Assembly (NCBI RefSeq): GCF_012849555.1
Contig: NZ_CP051685.1
Location: forward strand, 3,038,001 to 3,102,000
DNA length: 64,000 nucleotides
From: Massilia forsythiae
Lineage (GTDB): Bacteria > Pseudomonadota > Gammaproteobacteria > Burkholderiales > Burkholderiaceae_D
Direction: 5' to 3'
Below the pieces are notes generated by a model. It worked only from the letters and a program-made list of their open reading frames with translations, was not told the origin of the DNA and did no database searches. Positions 54,725 to 64,000 of this stretch are shown here, one piece after another. Positions within the stretch are counted from its first letter, which is position 1. Every line of letters starts with the position of its first letter. Both the position numbers and the translations under genes were made by a program.

Positions 54725-55156
54725 TTATTGGAACTGTTCGTTACCGACCATACCAATCTTGGTGACGCCCAGACGCTGTGCCGTCGCCATGACGCCGGCC
54801 ACCACTTTGTACTCGACCAGCTTGTTCGGACGCAGGTGCACTTCCGGCTGGTTGGCCATCGCGGCGGTTTCGTTCATCTTGGCTTCCAGGGTCGCGCGAT
54901 CGGGAATCGCCTGACCATTCCAGAGGATGGTGCCGTCGAAGTCCACGTCGATCGTGACCACTTGCGGCTCTTCCACCTTCGGTGGCGGCTTGCCCACCGG
55001 CATGTTCAAATTGACGGAGTGGTTTTGCCTCGGAATCGTGATGATCATCATGATGATCAGAACGAGCAGGACGTCAATCAACGGCGTCATGTTCATCTCG
55101 ATCATCGGTTCCGGATCGGCTCCCTTGGCGGAGCCTGAACCTACGTTCATACCCAT
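54725..55156 (-). CDS. Biopolymer transport protein ExbD (second copy)
   Basis: A 143-residue inner-membrane protein with a short cytoplasmic N-terminus, one helix (PLIDVLLVLIIMMIITIP) and a periplasmic domain. The helix carries the conserved proton-path Asp in the MNMTPLIDVLLV context. With ExbB it couples the proton gradient to TonB. It differs from the first ExbD copy in the periplasmic part, so the two are probably not interchangeable. AAGGA precedes the start. Confidence 0.88.
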   Translation of the reverse strand: MGMNVGSGSAKGADPEPMIEMNMTPLIDVLLVLIIMMIITIPRQNHSVNLNMPVGKPPPKVEEPQVVTIDVDFDGTILWNGQAIPDRATLEAKMNETAAMANQPEVHLRPNKLVEYKVVAGVMATAQRLGVTKIGMVGNEQFQ

Positions 55157-55189
55157 GGTGTTTCCTTTTCAAATGTTGGGGAAGCAGAA

Positions 55190-55210
55190 GCGCCGGGACG
55201 AGCCCGGCGC
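55190..55210 (-). other. Hairpin between the two exbD genes
   Basis: GCGCCGGG pairs with CCCGGCGC over a five-base loop in the 113-base gap. There is no T run, so RNA processing or stability is more likely than termination. Confidence 0.4.
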
Positions 55211-55269
55211 CATCAGGAAGCCATCCCGCGATACGGCTGGCGGGTTGGCCTTCCCGAGCGGCAGGACGA

Positions 55270-55698
55270 TCAGCCCTTGTCCGGCGGTTCGATCACGAAA
55301 CCGACTTTTTGCACCCCAGCACGTTGTGCAGTGTAGATCACCCGGCCGATCGACTCGTAACGGGTTGCCTGGTCACCGCGCACCTTCACCGCTGGTTGAG
55401 GCACTTTTACCGATTGTTCTGCAAAAAACTTGAACAGCTCATCGGTATTGCTGATGCGCTTCTGGTTCCAGTACATCTCGCCTTCGGCATTGACCGTGAT
55501 GTTAATGTCTTCCGGCTTGGTCTTGGTGACCTGGTTTGTTTCCACTGGCAGATTAACCTTTTGCAGCTTCAAAACCACCGGGCTGGTGATCAGGAAGATG
55601 ATCAGGAGAACCAACATGATGTCGACGAGCGGCGTCGTGTTGATCTCTGACAGGACGGCATCTTCATCTCCGGAATCGGAGCCGACACTCATTCCCAT
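55270..55698 (-). CDS. Biopolymer transport protein ExbD (first copy)
   Basis: A 142-residue ExbD with one helix (TTPLVDIMLVLLIIFLITSP) containing the conserved Asp, and a periplasmic domain ending GVQKVGFVIEPPDKG. It starts three bases after the exbB stop, so exbB and this gene are coupled. The periplasmic sequence is divergent from the second copy. Confidence 0.88.
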   Translation of the reverse strand: MGMSVGSDSGDEDAVLSEINTTPLVDIMLVLLIIFLITSPVVLKLQKVNLPVETNQVTKTKPEDINITVNAEGEMYWNQKRISNTDELFKFFAEQSVKVPQPAVKVRGDQATRYESIGRVIYTAQRAGVQKVGFVIEPPDKG

Positions 55699-55701
55699 GA
55701 T

Positions 55702-56640
55702 TTATCCCACTTTCTTGGTGCCCGCAGCGGCACGAGCGGCGTCCGAGGTCGACATGGCGCCCGAGATCAGGACCGAGTGCACGTCGGCGCTGAACGAACG
55801 GATGTCTTCCATGGCTGCCTTGTTGCGGCGGACCAGCCAGTTGTAGCCCAGAACGGCCGGAACGGCGACGAACAGACCGAAGGCGGTCATGATCAGCGCT
55901 TCACCCACCGGACCGGCGACCTTGTCGATCGATGCATTACCCGACATGCCGATGGCGGTCAGTGCGTTGTAGATACCCCAGACGGTACCGAACAGGCCGA
56001 CGAACGGCGAGGTCGAGCCGACGGTTGCCAGGAACGACAGGCCATCCTGCAGGCGCGACTGGACTTTGTCCACGGCGCGCTGGATCTGCATGGTCACCCA
56101 GGTCGACAGGTCGATCTGCTCGAGCAGGGCGCCGTCGTGGTGCTGGGTTGCCTTGGTGCCGGTTTCAGCGATGAAACGGAACGGCGAGCCATCCTTCAGT
56201 TGTGCCGAGCCGGCGGCGATCGACGGTGCCTTCCAGAATTTCTGGGTGGTTTCCTTCGACTGGCGCATCACCTTGGCCTGGTCCAGCAGCTTGGTGATGA
56301 TGATGTACCAGGAACCGATCGACATCAGCGACAGGATGATGATGGTGCCCTTGTTGACGAAGTCGCCTTCGGCCCACATGGCGCCGATGCCGTACGGGTT
56401 CTTGACTTCTTCCTTGGTACCTGCCGGACCGGCAGCCGGGGCTGCACCTGCCGGCGCGGCGGCGTCGGTGGCCGGGGCTGCTGCCGGAGCGGCGGTGTCG
56501 GCCGGTGCGCTTGCCGCCGGAGCGGTGGCGCCTGCATTGGTATCTTGTGCAAAGGCCGGTGCCGAGACCACAGCCGATGCCGCCGTTACCGAGAACAGGA
56601 CAGCCGCCAGCGCAGCGGACAAACGGGTATTCTTAAACAT
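55702..56640 (-). CDS. exbB: ExbB/TolQ-family proton channel with exported N-terminus
   Basis: A 312-residue inner-membrane protein. A signal peptide (MFKNTRLSAALAAVLFSVTA) and an Ala/Pro-rich periplasmic tail of about 50 residues precede three helices: the first at TIIILSLMSIGSWYIIITKL, the others in FLATVGSTSPFVGLFGTVWG and ALIMTAFGLFVAVPAVLGYN. Such extended ExbB proteins occur in betaproteobacteria and Xanthomonas. Forms the ExbB5-ExbD complex that energises TonB. Downstream of tonB, separated by a small hairpin. Confidence 0.9.
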   Translation of the reverse strand: MFKNTRLSAALAAVLFSVTAASAVVSAPAFAQDTNAGATAPAASAPADTAAPAAAPATDAAAPAGAAPAAGPAGTKEEVKNPYGIGAMWAEGDFVNKGTIIILSLMSIGSWYIIITKLLDQAKVMRQSKETTQKFWKAPSIAAGSAQLKDGSPFRFIAETGTKATQHHDGALLEQIDLSTWVTMQIQRAVDKVQSRLQDGLSFLATVGSTSPFVGLFGTVWGIYNALTAIGMSGNASIDKVAGPVGEALIMTAFGLFVAVPAVLGYNWLVRRNKAAMEDIRSFSADVHSVLISGAMSTSDAARAAAGTKKVG

Positions 56641-56700
56641 GCTTCCTCCAAAAATTTAAAATAAACAGTTCGCTGAACTATTAACAACGAATTACAGGTT

Positions 56701-56717
56701 GAGACGAGTGCCGTCTC
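56701..56717 (-). other. Short hairpin between tonB and exbB
   Basis: GAGACG / CGTCTC stem with a five-base loop, just after the tonB stop. On the plus strand a T run follows; on the minus strand none does. Confidence 0.35.
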
Positions 56718-56722
56718 GGTTT

Positions 56723-57391
56723 TTATTCAAGCGTCCAGACGTACTGCACCGGTGCCCAGGACTGTTGCGGCTGACCATCCACCGTGCCCGGCTTGAAGCG
56801 GCATTTGCTCAGCGCTGCTTGCGCGGCGCGGTCCAGGTCGCGGAAGCCACTCGACTTCTGCAGCTTGGCATCCAGCACGCGACCGTCCACGCCGATCAGG
56901 AACTGAAGGGTGGTGGTACCGGTTTCTTCGTTACGCAGCGACGATTTCGGGTATTCCGGACGTGCGCAGGTGTTGAAGTCCACGACTGCCGCGGTAGCTG
57001 CCGGACCCTTCGGCGCTGCCTGCTGGGCAGGCGGTGCCGGCGGAGCAGGCGGTGCCGGCGGTGCCAGGTTGGTGGTCGGCGGCGGCGTGGTGGTCGCGGC
57101 GGCGATCGTGTTTTGCGGCGGCGGCGGCTGCTGCACCTGCACCTCGACCGGCGGGATGAACGGCGGCGGTGGCGCCTTCATTTCCGGCGGCGGCGGCGGC
57201 GGCGGGGTTTCCGGAGGCGGCGGCGGCTTCACTTCTTCGATCAGCTTCGTCTCCACAGCTTCAGTCACCTTGCTCACGATCCGGGTGCCAAGGCCATTCA
57301 CAATCGCCCATGCCACCAGAACGTGCAACACGATGACGATGGCTATGCCTGTGAGATTCTTCCCGGGGTTCTTCTCATGCGAAAAATTCAT
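56723..57391 (-). CDS. tonB: Energy transducer TonB
   Basis: A 222-residue protein with an N-terminal anchor (LTGIAIVIVLHVLVAWAIV), a Pro-rich spacer (KPPPPPETPPPPPPPE, about 55-75) and a periplasmic TonB_C domain with CARPEYPKSSLRNEE and the FLIGVDGRVLDAKLQKSSGF core. It transmits energy from ExbBD to outer-membrane receptors. The ATG at 57391 has GGAG upstream; ATG 57412 is a weaker alternative. First gene of the exbB-exbD-exbD-TPR cluster. Confidence 0.9.
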   Translation of the reverse strand: MNFSHEKNPGKNLTGIAIVIVLHVLVAWAIVNGLGTRIVSKVTEAVETKLIEEVKPPPPPETPPPPPPPEMKAPPPPFIPPVEVQVQQPPPPQNTIAAATTTPPPTTNLAPPAPPAPPAPPAQQAAPKGPAATAAVVDFNTCARPEYPKSSLRNEETGTTTLQFLIGVDGRVLDAKLQKSSGFRDLDRAAQAALSKCRFKPGTVDGQPQQSWAPVQYVWTLE

Positions 57392-57960
57392 GCCATATTT
57401 CTCCAATACCATCTCTTTTTTGTTGCTACTAAACCCACTAAACACGACAAAAACTCAGGGCCGCATCCGGGACATCGAAGAATTATACCTACGAATTCTT
57501 TTTTGCACATACATTTTTAAGCCTTCTAAGAGGGGCTATCTGCCTGTAAAAACAAGCAAACGAACTCATCAGTTAGACGAGTTTGCGAACACCCTGGAGG
57601 CGCTTATAAAGGGTCGTTGGATGGTCGGCAGGGGTCCTTTCTGGTCGAGTGAGTCATTGCGGTGCATACGTAGTTTCCCGCACTTTACATGCAAATTCCA
57701 TTCCCATGCAAATGAGACATGTAACGCATGTGAACTTTCTGCTAACTATAGCCAAGTTTGCCCCGGGGGTGTGTACTGTTGACGAGCACCAGCCGGGGAA
57801 ATCCATGACCAGCACTTATATACGCACTGCTCCTTGATATGGCTCAGCAGTGCCGTCGAAAGGTAGTTCGACTACATCATGTGGATGGGAGATTGTGCAG
57901 GACAGTCAGGGCATTGCCAAGACAATGTTGCCTGCACCGGAACGGCGCAGGCGGAAGGCG
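57392..57960 (-). other. Intergenic region with tonB upstream sequences
   Basis: An AT-rich block (57420-57530) contains a TATAAT on the minus strand (57482-57487) and an inverted repeat (AAGAATT 57478-57484 / AATTCTT 57494-57500) overlapping it. The rest, down to the convergent end of the SpoVR gene, contains no recognisable gene or repeat. Confidence 0.5.
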
Positions 57961-59487
57961 TCAATAACGGGCGCGCTTCTCGCGGCGGCATTCCAGGCTG
58001 CTGACCACGCGTCCGGACGGGTCCACCGTTTCCAGGCGCACGTCGAAGCCCCACAGTCGTGCAACGTGCTTGAGCACTTCGTGCGCCTGCTGGTTCAGGG
58101 GGCGGCGCTGGAACTGCGTATGGCGCAGCGTCAGGGCGCGGTCGTCGCGGGTGTTGACTTGCCAGACCTGAATGTTCGGCTCGCGGTTGCCCAGGTTGTA
58201 CTGCTCGGCCAGCTGTTGGCGCACGTAGCGGTAGCCGGCTTCGTCGTGGATGGCCGAAATCGTCAGCTTGTCGCTGCGGTCGTCGTCCAGCACGGCAAAG
58301 AAGTGGAAGTCGCGGATCAGCTTGGGAGACAGGTATTGCGCGATGAAGCTCTCGTCCTTGAAGTTGCGCATGGCGAAATCAAGGGTGGCGCGCCAGTCGC
58401 TGCCGGCGATGTCCGGAAACCAGCTGCGGTCTTCGGCCGTCGGATTCTCGCAGATACGCTTGATGTCCGTCATCATGGCAAAGCCCAGCGCATACGGATT
58501 GATGCCGCTGTAGTACGGGCTGTTGGCCGGTGGCTGGTACACCACGTTGGTATGGCTCTGCAGGAACTCCAGCATGAAGCCGTCGCCGACGATGCCTTCC
58601 TTGTGCAGCTCCTGCAAAATCGTGTAGTGCCAGAACGTGGCCCAGCCCTCGTTCATCACCTGGGTCTGGCGCTGCGGATAGAAGTACTGGGAAATCTTGC
58701 GCGTGATGCGCACCAGTTCGCGCTGCCACGGTTCCAGCAGCGGCGCGTACTTCTCGATGAAGTACAGCAGGTTTTCCTCGGGTTCGACCGGAAAGCGCGG
58801 CGGCGGCGCATCCTTCTGCACTTCCTCGCGGCGCGGCAGCGTGCGCCAGAGTTCGTTGACCTGCGTTTGGATGTATTCCTCGCGCTCCTTCTGGCGCGCC
58901 GATTCCTGCGCTACCGACAGCTTGGCCGGCCGCTTGTAGCGGTCGACGCCGTAGTTCTGCAGCGCGTGGCAGGAATCGAGCAATTCCTCGACCGCGTCGA
59001 TGCCGTGGCGCTGCTCGCACTCGGCGATGTAGTTCTTGGCGAAGACCATGTAGTCGACGATGGCGTCGGCATCGGTCCAGGTGCGGAACAGGTAATTGCC
59101 CTTGAAAAAGGAATTGTGGCCGTAGGCCGCATGCGCGATCACCAGCGCCTGCATGGTCAGGCTGTTTTCCTCCATCAGGTAGGCGATGCACGGGTTCGAG
59201 TTGATGACGATCTCGTACGCCAGGCCCATCTGGCCGCGCTTGTAGCTTTTCTCGGTGCTGAGGAAATGCTTGCCGAACGACCAGTGGTTGTACGACACCG
59301 GCATGCCCACCGAGGTGTAGGCATCCATCATCTGCTCGGCGGTGATGATCTCGAGCTGGTTGGGGTAGGTGTCCAGGCCGAACTTCCTGGCCACGCGGCG
59401 GATTTCCTCGTGCGCCTGCTCGATCAGGTCGAAGGTCCATTCCGACTGCTCGGGCAGGGCGCGCGGGTTGGCGGGATCTCTTGGCAT
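57961..59487 (-). CDS. SpoVR family protein
   Basis: A 508-residue cytoplasmic protein of the SpoVR/YcgB family. AGVs conserved blocks include MPVSYNHWSFGKHFLSTEKS, GQMGLAYEIVINSNPCIAYL, IAHAAYGHNSFFKGN and YRYVRQQLAEQYNLG. Biochemical activity is not known; in E. coli the YcgB gene is induced in stationary phase with yeaGH. Directly follows the YeaH-type gene by 13 bases. Confidence 0.92.
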   Translation of the reverse strand: MPRDPANPRALPEQSEWTFDLIEQAHEEIRRVARKFGLDTYPNQLEIITAEQMMDAYTSVGMPVSYNHWSFGKHFLSTEKSYKRGQMGLAYEIVINSNPCIAYLMEENSLTMQALVIAHAAYGHNSFFKGNYLFRTWTDADAIVDYMVFAKNYIAECEQRHGIDAVEELLDSCHALQNYGVDRYKRPAKLSVAQESARQKEREEYIQTQVNELWRTLPRREEVQKDAPPPRFPVEPEENLLYFIEKYAPLLEPWQRELVRITRKISQYFYPQRQTQVMNEGWATFWHYTILQELHKEGIVGDGFMLEFLQSHTNVVYQPPANSPYYSGINPYALGFAMMTDIKRICENPTAEDRSWFPDIAGSDWRATLDFAMRNFKDESFIAQYLSPKLIRDFHFFAVLDDDRSDKLTISAIHDEAGYRYVRQQLAEQYNLGNREPNIQVWQVNTRDDRALTLRHTQFQRRPLNQQAHEVLKHVARLWGFDVRLETVDPSGRVVSSLECRREKRARY

Positions 59488-59500
59488 GGGCGTGCCTCGT

Positions 59501-60772
59501 CTACTTGGGCTGCTTCTTGAACAGTTCGCGGAACACCGGATAGATATCGGAGGGCGTCACGATCTTCTGCATGGCAAAGTTCGCATGCGTGGACGCCACC
59601 TCGGTATATTGCTCCCACAAGTTCTGCGGCGGGCCGTCGGTGATCTCGACATAGGTGTAGTACTGGACGCGCGGCATGATGGCGTTGTTCAGCAATTGCT
59701 TGCACAGCACCGAATCGTTGTCCCAGTTGTCGCCGTCCGACGCTTGCGCGACGTAGCTGTTCCAGTCGCCGCTGCTGTAGCGCTCGCCGATGATCTTGTT
59801 CAGCATGTGCAGCGCCGAGGACACCACCGTGCCGCCCGATTCGCGTGAATGGAAGAATTCGTTCTCGTCGACTTCGGCGGCGGCCGTGTGGTGGCGGATG
59901 AAGACCACCTCGATCTTTTCGTACACCCGCTTGAGGAACAGGTACAGCAGAATGAAAAAGCGCTTGGCGGTGTCCTTGCGGCTTTCGTCCATCGAACCGG
60001 ACACGTCCATGATGCAGAACATCACGGCCGCGGTCGACGGCTTGGGCACCTTGATGCGGTTGCTGTAGCGCAGGTCGATCGGGTCGATGAAGGGAATCGC
60101 CAGCAGGCGCGTGTGGATGTGGTGGATTTGGTGCTTCAGGTCGAGTACGCGCGGGTCGTCGTCCTCTGCGCCTTCTTCGCGCAGGTCGCGCAATGCGTGC
60201 TCCAGCGTGGTGAGCTGCTTGCGCGAGGGACCGCCGACCGCGATGCGGCGGCCGAGCGCGCCGCGCAGCGAACGCAGCACGTGGATGTTGGACGGTGTGC
60301 CGGAAATGTTGTAGCCGGCGCGCTGGTTCTTGAATTCGACGACCTGGGTCAGCTGCGTCTTGATCATGTTCGGCAGCTCGAGATCCTCGAAGAAATAATT
60401 CATGAATTCTTCGCGGCTCAGTTCGAAGATGAAGTCGTCCTCGGTGGTCTGCTCGCTGTTGCCGGCCTTGCCGCGTCCGGCGCCGCCGCCGCCGCTGCGC
60501 GGGCGGTTGAACTGGTCGCCCTTCTGGTATTCGGTGTTGCCGGGATTGACGGTCTCCCAGACGCCGCCATGGGCATGCCCGAAGCGCGGCTCGTTCACGT
60601 CCTTGACGGGGATCGAGACCTTTTCGCCATTCTCGATGTCGGTGATCGAGCGACCCTTGATCGCGCGGCCGACCGCATCCTTGATCTGCGCCTTGTAGCG
60701 TCGCAAGAAGCGTTCGCGGTTGATCGCAGACTTGTTCTTGCCTTGCAAGCGTCGGTCGATGAGGTAAGTCAA
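59501..60772 (-). CDS. YeaH/YhbH family protein (DUF444, vWA domain), TTG start
   Basis: A 423-residue cytoplasmic protein. A basic N-terminal region (LQGKNKSAINRERFLRRYKA) precedes a von Willebrand A-like domain with a MIDAS-type DVSGSMDES; EVVFIRHHTAAAEVDE follows. It acts with the PrkA kinase in stress and starvation. The start is TTG at 60772, supported by a perfect AGGAGGT five bases upstream and the MTYLIDRRL family start. The prkA gene is 186 bases upstream. Confidence 0.92.
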   Translation of the reverse strand: MTYLIDRRLQGKNKSAINRERFLRRYKAQIKDAVGRAIKGRSITDIENGEKVSIPVKDVNEPRFGHAHGGVWETVNPGNTEYQKGDQFNRPRSGGGGAGRGKAGNSEQTTEDDFIFELSREEFMNYFFEDLELPNMIKTQLTQVVEFKNQRAGYNISGTPSNIHVLRSLRGALGRRIAVGGPSRKQLTTLEHALRDLREEGAEDDDPRVLDLKHQIHHIHTRLLAIPFIDPIDLRYSNRIKVPKPSTAAVMFCIMDVSGSMDESRKDTAKRFFILLYLFLKRVYEKIEVVFIRHHTAAAEVDENEFFHSRESGGTVVSSALHMLNKIIGERYSSGDWNSYVAQASDGDNWDNDSVLCKQLLNNAIMPRVQYYTYVEITDGPPQNLWEQYTEVASTHANFAMQKIVTPSDIYPVFRELFKKQPK

Positions 60773-60958
60773 AACAGACCTCCTGCTGAAATGCGCGGTG
60801 GGACGAGCCCCCGATCTTAACTTAACGCGCCGCGCCGTTACGTGGTTGGCATACCGGACTTCGATGAGGCTAGCCTACACCGTATCGCGCCGCCATGCTG
60901 GCGGCGGCCGCGCAACGCCACGGCCGTGCCATCGAACATGCCGTCCGCGGCACGCCGC

Positions 60959-62881
60959 TCACGAGGACTTGCGCACCCGCAGGTACCATTCGCACAGCAG
61001 GCGCACCTGCTTCGGCGTATACCCCTTTTCCACCATGCGCGCCACGAAGTCGGCGTGCTTGGTCGCATCCTCGGCGCTGGCCTTGGCGTTGAACGAGATC
61101 ACCGGCAGCAATTCCTCGGTGTTCGAGAACATCTTCTTCTCGATCACGGTGCGGAACTTTTCGTAGCTGGTCCAGGCCGGATTCTTGCCGCCGTTGGTGG
61201 CGCGCGCGCGCAGGCCGAAGTTGACGATCTCGTTGCGGAAATCCTTCGGGTTCGAGATGCCGGCCGGCTTCTCGATCTTTTCCAGCTCGGCGTTCAGCGA
61301 TTCGCGGTCGAAGCTCTCGCCGGTGTCCGGATCGCGGAATTCCTGGTCCTGGATCCAGAAGTCGGCGAAGGTCACGTAGCGGTCGAAGATGTTCTGGCCA
61401 TACTCCGAATAGCTTTCCAGGTAGGCGGTCTGGATTTCCTTGCCGATGAAGTCGACGTAGCGCTGCGCCAGGTGCTCCTTGATGTACGAGAAGTAGCGCT
61501 GCTCGGTCTCGCCCGGGAACTGTTCGCGCTCGATCTGCTGTTCCAGCACGTACAGCAGGTGCACCGGATTGGCCGCCACCTCGGTATTGTCGAAGTTGAA
61601 CACCTTGGACAGGATCTTGAAGGCGAAGCGCGTCGACAGGCCGTTCATGCCTTCGTCCACGCCGGCATAGTCGACGTATTCGTGCAGCGACTTGGCCTTG
61701 GGATCGGTGTCCTTCAGGTTCTCGCCGTCGTACACCAGCATCTTCGAATAGATGCTGGAGTTTTCCGGGTCCTTCAGGCGCGACAGGATCGCGAACTGCG
61801 CCATCATGCGCAGCGTGCCGGGCGCGCACGGCGCCTTGTCCAGCGACGAATTGCGCAACAGCTTGTCGTAGATCTTGATCTCGTCCGACACGCGCAGGCA
61901 GTACGGCACCTTGACGATGTAGATGCGGTCGAGGAAGGCCTCGTTGTTGCGGTTGTTGCGGAAGGTCTTCCACTCCGATTCGTTCGAGTGCGCCAGCACG
62001 ATGCCTTCGAACGGGATCGCGCCGAAGCCCTCGGTGCCCTTGTAGTTGCCTTCCTGGGTCGCGGTCAGGAGCGGATGCAGCACCTTGATCGGGGCCTTGA
62101 ACATCTCGACGAATTCCATCAGGCCCTGGTTGGCCAGGCACAGCCCGCCGGAATAGCTGTAGGCGTCCGGATCGTCCTGCGAATAATCCTCGAGCTTGCG
62201 GATGTCGACCTTGCCGACCAGCGAGGAAATGTCCTGGTTGTTTTCGTCGCCCGGCTCGGTCTTGGCGATTGCCACCTGCTTCAGGATCGACGGATAGCGC
62301 TTGACCACGCGGAATTTGTTGATGTCGCCGCCGAACTCGTGCAGGCGCTTCACCGCCCACGGGCTCGGTACGTTGCGCAGGTAGCGGCGCGGCACGCCGT
62401 AGTCTTCCTCGAGGATGGCGCCATCCTCGGTTTCGCTGAACAGGCCGAGCGGCGACTCGTTCACCGGGGAACCCTTGATCGCATAGAACGGCACCTGTTC
62501 CATCAGCGACTTGAGCTTTTCGGCGATCGAGGATTTGCCGCCGCCCACCGGGCCCAGCAGGTAAAGGATCTGCTTGCGTTCTTCCAGGCCTTGGGCCGCA
62601 TGGCGGAAATAGGAAACCACCTGCTCGATCACTTCCTCCATGCCGTAGAACTCGCGGAATGCCGGATAAATCTTGATGACCTTGTTGGCGAAGATGCGCG
62701 ACAGGCGCGGGTCGAGGCGGGTATCGACCAGGGTGGGTTCGCCGATGGCGGCCAGCATGCGCTCGGGAGCGCTGGCGTAGGTCAGGGGATCCTTCTTGCA
62801 GAGTTGCAGATACTCCGACAGAGAATATTCCTCTTCCCGGGTACGCTCGTAGCGGGCTGCGTAGTTGTCGAAAATGGTCAT
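60959..62881 (-). CDS. prkA: PrkA-family serine protein kinase
   Basis: A 640-residue AAA+ kinase (E. coli YeaG). The N-terminal AAA_PrkA domain contains YLLGPVGGGKSSIAEKLK with the P-loop GPVGGGKS (110-117), followed by the PrkA C-terminal kinase-like domain. It is linked to nitrogen starvation and stationary-phase survival. ATG 62881 is chosen for its GAGG; the in-frame upstream sequence is Arg/Gly-rich and not conserved in style. First gene of the module. Confidence 0.94.
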   Translation of the reverse strand: MTIFDNYAARYERTREEEYSLSEYLQLCKKDPLTYASAPERMLAAIGEPTLVDTRLDPRLSRIFANKVIKIYPAFREFYGMEEVIEQVVSYFRHAAQGLEERKQILYLLGPVGGGKSSIAEKLKSLMEQVPFYAIKGSPVNESPLGLFSETEDGAILEEDYGVPRRYLRNVPSPWAVKRLHEFGGDINKFRVVKRYPSILKQVAIAKTEPGDENNQDISSLVGKVDIRKLEDYSQDDPDAYSYSGGLCLANQGLMEFVEMFKAPIKVLHPLLTATQEGNYKGTEGFGAIPFEGIVLAHSNESEWKTFRNNRNNEAFLDRIYIVKVPYCLRVSDEIKIYDKLLRNSSLDKAPCAPGTLRMMAQFAILSRLKDPENSSIYSKMLVYDGENLKDTDPKAKSLHEYVDYAGVDEGMNGLSTRFAFKILSKVFNFDNTEVAANPVHLLYVLEQQIEREQFPGETEQRYFSYIKEHLAQRYVDFIGKEIQTAYLESYSEYGQNIFDRYVTFADFWIQDQEFRDPDTGESFDRESLNAELEKIEKPAGISNPKDFRNEIVNFGLRARATNGGKNPAWTSYEKFRTVIEKKMFSNTEELLPVISFNAKASAEDATKHADFVARMVEKGYTPKQVRLLCEWYLRVRKSS

Positions 62882-64000
<1,119 letters not shown>

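Overview
The window is chromosomal DNA from a GC-rich betaproteobacterium of the order Burkholderiales, most likely family Oxalobacteraceae (Massilia/Telluria/Duganella type). This is inferred from the codon usage, a PEP-CTERM protein, a polyhydroxyalkanoate phasin, the NUDIX-aat-bpt-pyrD order, a TonB/ExbB/ExbD/ExbD/TPR cluster and a dispersed GTCCCCGC..GCGGGGAC palindrome. No phage, plasmid, insertion-sequence or CRISPR locus is visible.

Layout. 1-8.7 kb: end of an HDOD protein, an MFS exporter, a YigZ-family protein, three identical tRNA-Lys(UUU) genes with an AT-rich PEP-CTERM gene between the first and second, a GspE/PilB-type ATPase, a spermidine-synthase-fold protein, a glycine-zipper protein and an orphan barstar. 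8.8-13.6 kb: purN, an RsmB-type RNA methyltransferase, an MscS channel and a fatty-acid desaturase. 13.9-20.1 kb: a 77-residue orphan, a lipoprotein hydrolase, rpmB-rpmG, a GT39-like membrane glycosyltransferase, radC, and slpA followed by ispH, which carries a single-base frameshift. 20.5-24.2 kb: livHMGF without a binding protein. 24.3-31.4 kb: phasin, DMT exporter, nitroreductase, PBP7-type endopeptidase, an IclR regulator, dgkA, 1-Cys peroxiredoxin and a TauE/SafE permease. 31.6-35.4 kb: cysT-cysW-cysA plus a CysB-type regulator as one tightly packed operon, again without a binding protein.

35.6-40.4 kb: aldo/keto reductase, the pyrD-bpt-aat-NUDIX block and initiator tRNA-Met. 40.7-45.4 kb: a GT2 glycosyltransferase, a Tdi1/DUF1851 protein, an outer-membrane protein with two similar halves, an AlkA glycosylase and an EamA permease. 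45.7-53.2 kb: an M48-like lipoprotein whose zinc motif is lost, dut, coaBC, lspA, ileS and ribF, all on the minus strand. 53.4-57.4 kb: tonB, exbB, two exbD genes and a TPR protein. 58-62.9 kb: the PrkA-YeaH-SpoVR stress module. The right edge cuts a purine deaminase gene.

Most of the content is core metabolism, transport and envelope function. I found no clearly new multi-gene system. The points most worth checking are the broken ispH, the REP/BIME-like repeat family, the degenerate M48 lipoprotein, the duplicated outer-membrane barrel, the transposase-like tail of the desaturase, and several unexplained palindromes at promoters.
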